From: Pseudonocardiales bacterium
Lineage (GTDB): Bacteria; Actinomycetota; Actinomycetes; Mycobacteriales; Jatrophihabitantaceae
Length of the DNA: 5,221 nucleotides
Direction of reading: 5' to 3'
NCBI GenBank assembly: GCA_025465405.1
Contig: JAODNL010000044.1
Span: forward strand, 1 to 5,221
A program made the position numbers and the translations under genes. Position 1 is the stretch's first letter. The number at the start of each line of letters is the position of its first letter. Of the stretch, positions 1 to 4,297 are shown piece by piece. The notes under the pieces are model-generated. The model was not told the origin of the DNA, ran no database searches, and was given only the letters and a program-made list of their open reading frames with translations.

Positions 1-690
1 GTCCGGTGCCTTGATCAAGGCATAGACGAGCAGCAGCATGCCGCCGGTGACCAGCACTGCGCCGGGCACATCGAACCTCCGGCGCGCTCCGGCGGGTCGC
101 TCGGCGTCGAGCAGGCGGAAGATGCCGAACAGGAACAACACGCAGAAGGGGATGTTGACGTAGAAGACCCAACGCCAGCCTGGCCCCTCAGATAGCACAC
201 CGCCGAAGAAGACGCCGGCCGCGGCACCTAGGCCTCCCATGGCGCCCCAGACGCCGAGAGCCCTGTGCCGGTCGACGCCCTCCTTGAAGGAGGTCGTGAC
301 TATCGAGAGCGCGGCCGGAGCCATCAGCGCCGCGCCGATCCCCTGCACGAGACGAGCGGTGATCAGCGTCGCCTCGTTCGTCGCCACGCCGCCGGCCAGC
401 GAGCTGGAAGCGAAGAGGATCATGCCGGCGATGAGTACGCGCCTGCGTCCGAGTAGGTCCGCAGCTCGCCCGCCGAGCAGCAGGAAGCCGCCAAACGTGA
501 GGACGTAGCCGCTGAGGACCCACTGCAGGTTCTGCTGGGAAAAGTGGAGGCTGTGCTGGATCGACGGCAGCGCCACGTTGACGATCGAGGCGTCGAGGAC
601 GTCCAGGAACTGGACCCCGCACAAGAGGGCCAAGGTCAGCTTGCCGCGGCGGGTGCTGAGGAACGAGGCGGGGGCGGGCGGAGCCGTCAT
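1..690 (-). CDS. MFS drug-efflux transporter, DHA2 (EmrB/QacA) type, N-terminal part
   Basis: Inner-membrane proton-coupled exporter, probably of a drug or other toxic compound; the substrate cannot be read from the sequence. The frame is open from ATG at 690 through the window edge (230 codons), so the C-terminal half is missing from view. Visible landmarks: motif D1 at residues 29-42 (LDVLDASIVNVALP, with Asp30 and Asp33), motif A at 73-86 (GGRAADLLGRRRVL) between membrane segments 2 and 3, motif B at 113-125 (RLVQGIGAALMAP), and a motif C-like Gly-rich segment at 149-164 followed by WRWVFYVNIPF at 172-182, typical of the 14-segment DHA2 family. About seven hydrophobic segments lie in the visible part. 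The start is supported by GGAGG at 701-705 (minus strand), 10 nt from the ATG. It is divergent from the tetR gene at 787 and separated by tandem palindromes, so it is very probably the repressed target. Family assignment is firm, exact drug specificity unknown. Confidence 0.93.
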   Translation of the reverse strand, partial: MTAPPAPASFLSTRRGKLTLALLCGVQFLDVLDASIVNVALPSIQHSLHFSQQNLQWVLSGYVLTFGGFLLLGGRAADLLGRRRVLIAGMILFASSSLAGGVATNEATLITARLVQGIGAALMAPAALSIVTTSFKEGVDRHRALGVWGAMGGLGAAAGVFFGGVLSEGPGWRWVFYVNIPFCVLFLFGIFRLLDAERPAGARRRFDVPGAVLVTGGMLLLVYALIKAPD

Positions 691-709
691 GGGCGAAGAA
701 CCTCCGGGC

Positions 710-750
710 TAAGTTAGCAACACAACTTAATAAGTTAGTAGGCCAACTTA
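710..750. promoter_or_regulatory. Tandem TetR-type operators, 2 x TAAGTT-N8-AACTTA
   Basis: Two inverted repeats with identical 6-bp arms and identical 8-nt spacers lie at 710-729 and 731-750, so their centres are 21 bp apart, two helical turns. They sit in an AT-rich patch between the divergent MFS and tetR genes. The right copy covers the predicted tetR -35 region and the left copy ends 4 nt before the MFS ribosome binding site, so a bound repressor could block both genes. Binding by the adjacent TetR protein, probably as two dimers on one DNA face, is inference from the standard organisation of such pairs. Confidence 0.85.
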
Positions 751-776
751 CACGACGCGCCCTCGATGTCTATACT
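747..776 (+). promoter_or_regulatory. Predicted tetR promoter, possibly near-leaderless
   Basis: CTTACA at 747-752 and TATACT at 771-776 are separated by 18 bp; the -10 matches the consensus at five of six positions and the -35 at four. Transcription would begin near 782-784, only a few bases before the ATG at 787. The -35 overlaps the right half of the operator at 731-750, which predicts autorepression. Upstream ATG 766 would lie inside this promoter, which argues against it as the start codon. Confidence 0.5.
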
Positions 777-786
777 GGGAAGTGAG

Positions 787-1395
787 ATGACTGACTCAGG
801 CGACAGCAGACCCGCAGACACGGTGCTCACGCGACCGGGCAAGCGGGAGCGGCTGCTCGGTGCCGCGGCCGACCTGCTGTACCGCGAAGGCGTCGAGAAG
901 ACCACCCTCGCCGACATCGCCCAAGCGGCAGGCGTTCCCCTCGGCAACATCTACTACTACTTCAAGACGAAAGATGCCATCGTCGACGCGGTCGTCGAGG
1001 CCCACGTGCGGGGCATCAAGGAGATGCTTGCTTCCCTCGATCGCCGCTATCGCAACCCGAAGGGCCGACTTAAGGCCCTTTTCCGGACACTGGCAGGCCA
1101 GCACGACAGGATCGCCCAGTACGGCTGCCCACACGGCACCCTCTGCTCGGAACTGGAGAAGACGGGTCGCGCCGGCGAACCCGCGGTCGCCCGCCTCATT
1201 GAGATTCCGATCGCCTGGACCGAGGAACAGTTCCGCTCAATGGGCCGCCGCGACGCCCGCGATCTCGCCGTCGAATTCATCGCCAGCTACCAGGGGACCG
1301 CTGTGCTCACCCAAGCACTCAGAGAACCTGCACTCTTGTCCCGCGAGGGCCGCCGCCTCGAGCGTTGGATCGACTCGCTCGACACCTCGGAGTAG
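787..1395 (+). CDS. TetR/AcrR-family transcriptional repressor of the divergent MFS pump
   Basis: A cytoplasmic dimeric DNA-binding repressor of 202 aa, normal length for the family. The N-terminal TetR_N domain spans about residues 18-66: helix 1 RERLLGAAADLLYREG, then the helix-turn-helix KTTLADIAQAAGVPLGNIYYYF with the signature TLADIA and NIYYYFKTKD elements. The C-terminal ligand-binding and dimerisation domain contains GCPHGTLCSELEK at 113-125, a pattern seen in one TetR subgroup; its two cysteines (Cys114, Cys120) might sense electrophiles or simply line the pocket, which cannot be decided here. ATG 787 is preferred over in-frame ATG 766 because GGGAAG (777-782) precedes it and because 766 lies within the predicted promoter; the seven extra residues from 766 do not look like family sequence. 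It is divergent from the MFS gene and flanked by paired palindromes, so it most likely represses both the pump and itself and is released by a pump substrate. Ligand unknown. Confidence 0.92.
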   Translation: MTDSGDSRPADTVLTRPGKRERLLGAAADLLYREGVEKTTLADIAQAAGVPLGNIYYYFKTKDAIVDAVVEAHVRGIKEMLASLDRRYRNPKGRLKALFRTLAGQHDRIAQYGCPHGTLCSELEKTGRAGEPAVARLIEIPIAWTEEQFRSMGRRDARDLAVEFIASYQGTAVLTQALREPALLSREGRRLERWIDSLDTSE

Positions 1396-1399
1396 TCCG

Positions 1400-1722
1400 G
1401 TCTGGGTTGCGAGCGAGGCCAGTAGGAGCGGTCGGCGGCCGATGTGGTCGGACAGCCGTCCGCGGTCAGCAGCCTGGCGGGGACGGACAGGCCGTAGATT
1501 CCGAACGCGACGGCCGTGGTGACCGATGAAAAGCCCCACCTCGCCCAATAGATCGCATACAGCGCCGTCGGTGCGCTGGCGGCGGCCAGCATCGAGACGA
1601 TGAGCGAAGCCAGGAGCGTGCAGCTGCGGTGTGCCGGACAGCCGGCGGCCGGCGGGCACGGCCGCTGCCTCGGCGCTGGACGCCGGCGCTGTGGTGGGGT
1701 TCGTCTTGGTGCTACCGATCAC
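1400..1722 (-). pseudogene. Frameshifted N-terminal remnant of a second MFS transporter
   Basis: No single frame makes sense here, but the minus strand carries recognisable MFS sequence split over two frames. From a possible GTG at 1722 the first frame reads VIGSTKTNPTT to GRRLSGT; the next frame (about 1629-1463) gives SCTLLASLIVSMLAAASAPT, then LYAIYWARWGFSSVTTAV, then FGIYGLSVPARLLTA; the first frame resumes at 1455 with LSDHIGRRPLLLASLATQ. This matches the first two membrane segments and the motif A loop (GRLSDHIGRRP) of an MFS family different from the pump at 1-690. Removing one C near 1626-1630 and restoring one C at 1460-1461 gives a continuous reading ending near 1400, at the tetR stop codon. 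Everything downstream of motif A is gone and no ribosome binding site is seen before the GTG, so it is almost certainly non-functional. The 46 bp from 1723 to 1768 show nothing recognisable. Confidence 0.72.
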
Positions 1723-1768
1723 TGTTGGCCGCTGAACCAGGCTCGCCCGACTGCTCCTGATGTCGCGG

Positions 1769-2155
1769 TCACCCCTCGTCGACTACGACCTCCACCCGGT
1801 CGGTGTAGAAGGCGATGTGGCCGGCGATTGATGCGACGAAGTCGTACGGCTCGCGGTATGACCACACCGCATCGGTCAGATCCGTGCCCTGGCCGTCCGG
1901 AAGGACGATGTTGTAGTAGGAGGCCTCGCCCTTGTACGGGCAGTAGGTGCGGGTAGCACTGTCGGCGAGCAGCGTCTGGTCGACGTCGTCGAGCGGGATG
2001 TAGCGGACCGGCGGGTAGCCCGCCTCGCGCAGTGTCAGGGCCTTGGTGGTGTCGGCGATGACGTGCGCGCCGACGCGTGCCACGACGCGGACGCCGGTGG
2101 CCTCGATGGTGATCGGATGGTCGGTTCCGGGGATCTTGGGTTCCCGTGTCGTCAT
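1769..2155 (-). CDS. DUF427 domain-containing protein
   Basis: A 128-aa single-domain protein of the DUF427 family, small beta-rich proteins common in actinobacteria, of unknown biochemical role and presumably cytoplasmic since no signal peptide or membrane segment is visible. Family hallmarks: RVGAHVIADTTKAL at 27-40, PPVRYIPLDDV at 48-58, the most diagnostic stretch TYCPYKGEASYYNI at 70-83, AVWSYREPYD at 96-105 and GHIAFYTDRVEV at 112-123. Length is that of a full domain. The start at 2155 is chosen because GGAGA (2162-2166, minus strand) lies 6 nt upstream and the family similarity begins just after; the frame is open back to 2242 but the extra residues are Arg-rich and overlap the end of the VOC gene. 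It lies 32 nt downstream of the VOC gene on the same strand, so the two are probably cotranscribed from the promoter near 2600. Confidence 0.9.
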   Translation of the reverse strand: MTTREPKIPGTDHPITIEATGVRVVARVGAHVIADTTKALTLREAGYPPVRYIPLDDVDQTLLADSATRTYCPYKGEASYYNIVLPDGQGTDLTDAVWSYREPYDFVASIAGHIAFYTDRVEVVVDEG

Positions 2156-2187
2156 GGCTTGTCTCCGGTAGGTGATGGTGGGTGGCT

Positions 2188-2538
2188 TCAGCCGGCGATG
2201 AGGTCGAACTCGTTGCCTTCGACGTCGGCGAACCTGGTCCACCGGGCGCCGTCGGTGTCGAAGTCGGCCAGCTTCGCGGCGCCGAGCCGGACAAGGCGCT
2301 CGGTTTCGCCCTCGTAGTCGGTGGTGATCAGATCCGGGTGAAAGCGGTTCTTAGTGCTTTTGGCTTCGGGGACCTTGTGGAAGGCCAGCCGTGGGCCGCT
2401 GCCGGGATCACCGGCCTCCACGACGGCGTCGTTCTCGTCGGCCCCGTCGGCGACGTCGCGGTCCAGGGCTGCGGCCCAGAACCGTGCGGCGCGCGCGGCG
2501 TCGACCGCGTCGAAAGCGACGCCGTAGAAGGCGTTCAT
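2188..2538 (-). CDS. VOC-superfamily protein (Glyoxalase_6-like)
   Basis: A 116-aa protein with the vicinal-oxygen-chelate fold, related to glyoxalase I, bleomycin-resistance proteins and extradiol dioxygenases; this short subgroup (Glyoxalase_6 type) mostly has no proven reaction. Seen in the sequence: an N-terminal strand and helix typical of the fold (VAFDAVDAARAARFWAAAL, residues 7-25), LAFHKVPEAKSTKNRFHPDL at 51-70 with the KNRxHxDL signature, and the C-terminal FADVEGNEFDLIAG at 103-116. His67 and Glu110 are possible metal ligands by position, an inference. A protein of this size holds one VOC module pair and would normally dimerise. ATG 2538 is preceded by AGGGAG (2545-2550, minus strand) at 6-nt spacing. 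It is the first gene of the minus-strand unit, divergent from the SDR operon, and carries an operator-like palindrome at 2566-2581 in its leader. Confidence 0.87.
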   Translation of the reverse strand: MNAFYGVAFDAVDAARAARFWAAALDRDVADGADENDAVVEAGDPGSGPRLAFHKVPEAKSTKNRFHPDLITTDYEGETERLVRLGAAKLADFDTDGARWTRFADVEGNEFDLIAG

Positions 2539-2565
2539 GCGCTGCTCCCTATTGCGGCCACTGAG

Positions 2566-2581
2566 TAGACGAGTCTGTCTA
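2566..2581. promoter_or_regulatory. Operator TAGAC-N6-GTCTA, VOC/DUF427 side
   Basis: TAGAC at 2566-2570 and GTCTA at 2577-2581 flank GAGTCT; the arms extend by two bases on each side to AGTAGAC and GTCTACT, giving perfect 7-bp arms. It begins 13 bases beyond the last base of the predicted -10 of the minus-strand VOC promoter, so it would sit in the first transcribed bases. The arms are the same as those of the palindrome at 2696-2711. Length and symmetry suit a TetR-family dimer. A further TAGAC half-site occurs at 2598-2602. Confidence 0.75.
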
Positions 2582-2593
2582 CTGTGTCAGTCG

Positions 2594-2623
2594 ACTGTAG
2601 ACATCGGGAATCTGTCCTGTCAA
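2594..2623 (-). promoter_or_regulatory. Predicted promoter of the VOC-DUF427 unit
   Basis: On the minus strand a perfect TTGACA (2618-2623) is followed after 18 bp by TACAGT (2594-2599), four of six matches to the -10 consensus. Transcription would start near 2587, about 49 nt before the VOC start codon. The operator at 2566-2581 falls immediately downstream of the start point. Confidence 0.6.
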
Positions 2624-2655
2624 CTACAGGAACTTACCTGAGATTCTGCTCGCGT

Positions 2656-2684
2656 TTGACGAGACTAGATCGGTCTGCTTAACT
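2656..2684 (+). promoter_or_regulatory. Predicted promoter of the SDR-SDR-hydrolase operon
   Basis: TTGACG at 2656-2661 (five of six consensus bases) is followed after 17 bp by TTAACT at 2679-2684, a weak -10. Transcription would start near 2691. The spacer contains an imperfect palindrome, AGAC-N7-GTCT at 2662-2676, which shares its core with the two perfect operators nearby and may be a third, weaker site. The -35 is convincing, the -10 less so. Confidence 0.5.
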
Positions 2685-2695
2685 CAACAGCATGA

Positions 2696-2711
2696 TAGAC
2701 AGACCAGTCTA
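2696..2711. promoter_or_regulatory. Operator TAGAC-N6-GTCTA, SDR side
   Basis: TAGAC at 2696-2700 and GTCTA at 2707-2711 flank AGACCA. The arms equal those of the site at 2566-2581 and the spacer is also 6 nt. It starts 12 bases after the last base of the predicted -10 at 2679-2684 and lies between the promoter and the ribosome binding site of the SDR gene, so it would block early transcription when bound. It is unlike the TAAGTT-N8-AACTTA sites of the tetR in this window, so a different regulator is expected. Confidence 0.75.
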
Positions 2712-2734
2712 ACTAGTGAGTTTGGAGCACGACC

Positions 2735-4252
2735 ATGCCCCCGATGCGCACAGCTCTGGTGACCGGCGCGACGTCCGGTATCGGCCGGGCCGCGGCGGTC
2801 AGCCTCGCCCGGGACGGCTTCAAGGTCCTCGTTCACGGCCGCGACGCCCGGCGTGGAGCCGCGGTGGTCAAGGAGATCGAGAGCGCCGGAGGCGGCGCCG
2901 AGTTCCATGCCGCCGACCTCGCGGACATCCGCGCCATCGGTGAGCTGGCCTCCGCAGCCGAGGACGTCGACGTTCTGGTCAACAACGCCGGGTTCTCCTG
3001 GTTCGGACCCACCGCCGAGCTGGACTCCGACCAGTACGACGAGTTGTTCGACGCCAACGTCCGCAGTGCGTATTACCTCACTGCCGCCATCGCGCCGAAG
3101 ATGGCCGAACACGGCCGGGGCACGATCATCAACCTGGGCAGCATGGCCGGGCAGATCGGCCTCGCAGGCGCCTCCGCCTACGGCGCCACGAAGGCCGCGC
3201 TCGCCTCACTGACCCGTTCCTGGGCCGCCGAATACAGCCCGCGCGGTGTGCGGGTCAACACCATCGCGCCCGGACCCGTCTACACCGGCGGCTGCTCGAG
3301 GGACAGCCTGACGGCGCTCGGGAAGACCACCCTGCTGTCTCGCATCGCGGAGGCAGAAGAGACCGGGGACGTCATCGCGTTCCTGGCCTCGCCGGCCGCC
3401 GGCTACATCACCGGCGCCGTCATCCCGTTCGACGGCGGACGCACCGCCATCTGGCCCGCACCGGGCCCTCACAAAACACATCTCACTACTCAGAGGAGCA
3501 GGCACATGAAACAGCCTGTCGTTTTGATCACCGGCTCACTCACCGGCATCGGCCGCGCCGCCGCCGTCGCCTTCGCCAAGAAGGGCGCGAAGTTGGTCGT
3601 CAACGGCCGACGCGACGAGGCCGGTGCCGCACTCGTCGAGGAACTGCGCACGTACGGTGCACAGGCCGAATTCGTCAACGCCGACGTCCGCAAGGACGAG
3701 GACGTCCGCGCCATGGTCGACCAGACCGTTGCACGCTTTGGTCGTCTCGATGTCGCGGTCAACAACGCAGGCACTGAGGGTCAAGTCGGTCCGATCGTCG
3801 ACCAGACCGCCGAGACGTTCGCAGCTACGTTCGATACGAACGTCCTGGGCGTCGTGCTGAGCATGAAGCACGAGGTTCGCGTCATGCAGGAACAGGGCAG
3901 CGGCAGCATCATCAACATCTCCTCCACCTACGGACACGAAGGCGCAGCCGGCGCGTCGGTCTACGTCGGCAGCAAGCACGCCGTGGAAGGCATCACCAAG
4001 TCGGTGGCACTGGAGGTCGCCAAGGCGGGAATCCGAGTCAACGGCGTGGCCCCCGGTCCGACGGACACCGGCATGCTGACCCGGTTCACCGGCACGTCGG
4101 AGAACAAGGCCGCCTTGGTCACGCAGGTCCCGCTGGATCGCCTGGGCCTGTCCGAGGAGCTCGCCGACGCGATCGTGTTCATCGCATCCGATGAGGCCTC
4201 CTACATCACCGGTCACATCCTCAACGTCGACGGCGGTCACAGCGCCAACTGA
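2735..4252 (+). CDS. Two complete SDR oxidoreductases in one open frame (fusion by apparent stop loss)
   Basis: A continuous 505-codon frame encodes two full-length classical short-chain dehydrogenase/reductases, cytoplasmic NAD(P)(H)-dependent alcohol/ketone redox enzymes. Unit 1 (residues 1-239): TGATSGIG cofactor loop 10-17, NNAG 83-86, Asn108, Ser136, Tyr149 and Lys153 forming a complete catalytic tetrad, and a C-terminal YITGAVIPFDGGRTAI. Unit 2 (258-505): TGSLTGIG 266-273, NNAG 343-346, Asn369, Ser397, Tyr410, Lys414, and YITGHILNVDGG. Arg36 and Arg292-293 after the second strand suggest NADP(H) preference in both. ATG 2735 is supported by GGAG at 2724-2727, 7 nt upstream. Residues 240-257 between the units look like translated intergenic DNA: codon 240 is TGG where a stop would be expected, and the linker codons are AT-rich for this genome. 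The cell may therefore make a 505-aa fusion, a separate second SDR from 3506, or both. First gene of the operon; substrate unknown. A sequencing error at 3452-3454 would also explain the fusion. Confidence 0.85.
   Translation: MPPMRTALVTGATSGIGRAAAVSLARDGFKVLVHGRDARRGAAVVKEIESAGGGAEFHAADLADIRAIGELASAAEDVDVLVNNAGFSWFGPTAELDSDQYDELFDANVRSAYYLTAAIAPKMAEHGRGTIINLGSMAGQIGLAGASAYGATKAALASLTRSWAAEYSPRGVRVNTIAPGPVYTGGCSRDSLTALGKTTLLSRIAEAEETGDVIAFLASPAAGYITGAVIPFDGGRTAIWPAPGPHKTHLTTQRSRHMKQPVVLITGSLTGIGRAAAVAFAKKGAKLVVNGRRDEAGAALVEELRTYGAQAEFVNADVRKDEDVRAMVDQTVARFGRLDVAVNNAGTEGQVGPIVDQTAETFAATFDTNVLGVVLSMKHEVRVMQEQGSGSIINISSTYGHEGAAGASVYVGSKHAVEGITKSVALEVAKAGIRVNGVAPGPTDTGMLTRFTGTSENKAALVTQVPLDRLGLSEELADAIVFIASDEASYITGHILNVDGGHSAN
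3452..3505 (+). other. Former intergenic spacer now read as SDR-SDR linker, with internal ribosome binding site
   Basis: These 18 codons join the two SDR units. The first codon, TGG (3452-3454), follows GGRTAI, which I recall as a common exact C-terminus of related SDRs, so a TGA-to-TGG change is the simplest reading. The codons that follow include CCT, AAA, ACA, CAT, ACT, ACT, AGG and AGG, unlike the strongly GC-ending codons on either side. GAGGAG at 3493-3498 lies 7 nt before ATG 3506 and is the strongest ribosome binding site of the operon together with that of the hydrolase, which makes sense only if the second SDR is or was translated on its own. Confidence 0.7.
3506..4252 (+). CDS. Second SDR-family oxidoreductase, independently initiated product
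   Basis: Starting at the internal ATG 3506, this in-frame product is a 248-aa SDR of standard length beginning MKQPVVLITG, exactly where the first Rossmann strand of the family normally starts. Numbered from this Met, it has TGSLTGIG at 9-16, NNAG at 86-89, Asn112, Ser140, Tyr153 and Lys157, the complete classical SDR active site, and ends NVDGGHSAN, a normal family terminus. The Shine-Dalgarno GAGGAG (3493-3498) at 7-nt spacing strongly supports initiation here. It shares only moderate similarity with the first SDR unit, so the two are distinct family members rather than a recent duplication. This entry overlaps the fusion frame at 2735 and is the alternative, perhaps main, way the unit is expressed. 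The next gene, the hydrolase, follows 45 nt after the stop codon. Confidence 0.75.
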   Translation: MKQPVVLITGSLTGIGRAAAVAFAKKGAKLVVNGRRDEAGAALVEELRTYGAQAEFVNADVRKDEDVRAMVDQTVARFGRLDVAVNNAGTEGQVGPIVDQTAETFAATFDTNVLGVVLSMKHEVRVMQEQGSGSIINISSTYGHEGAAGASVYVGSKHAVEGITKSVALEVAKAGIRVNGVAPGPTDTGMLTRFTGTSENKAALVTQVPLDRLGLSEELADAIVFIASDEASYITGHILNVDGGHSAN

Positions 4253-4297
4253 TCGCTACACGAAACGTCAACCACCGATTCGAGGAGAGGCGCCATC

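Noticed and set aside
766..786. In-frame upstream ATG for tetR
   Set aside because: It sits in the predicted promoter and lacks a ribosome binding site, whereas ATG 787 is preceded by GGGAAG.
860..1522. Plus-strand open frame of 220 codons overlapping tetR
   Set aside because: Ser/Arg/Pro-rich out-of-frame reading of the TetR gene, which itself has clear family motifs.
1631..1659. GC-rich self-complementary stretch around GCCGGC-G-GCCGGC
   Set aside because: Easily produced by chance in GC-rich DNA and lies within the MFS remnant's former coding sequence.
1600..1956. Plus-strand open frame of 118 codons covering the gap before DUF427
   Set aside because: Arg/Pro/Cys-rich reading with no domain; the minus strand explains the first part as an MFS remnant.
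1719..2294. Minus-strand open frame of 191 codons
   Set aside because: Overlaps the DUF427 and VOC genes in another frame and reads as low-complexity Arg/His/Gly/Pro-rich sequence.
2182..2568. Plus-strand open frame of 128 codons
   Set aside because: Antisense to the VOC gene, which has the KNRxHxDL and EGNEF signatures; no independent support.
2588..2597. Perfect 10-bp palindrome CAGTCGACTG
   Set aside because: Short, unrelated to the repeated TAGAC/GTCTA motif and found only once, so I do not call it an operator.
2615..2631. Hairpin TCCTGT-N5-ACAGGA as a terminator
   Set aside because: It overlaps the predicted -35 of the VOC promoter between divergent genes and has no U-tract, so termination makes no sense; it may be chance or another minor protein site.
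3536..4240. Minus-strand open frame of 234 codons
   Set aside because: Antisense shadow of the second SDR unit; no family features and no ribosome binding site.
2735..4252. Tandem duplication as the origin of the two SDR units
   Set aside because: The units share only family-wide motifs and differ in most other residues, so they are two separate SDRs that were adjacent before joining.
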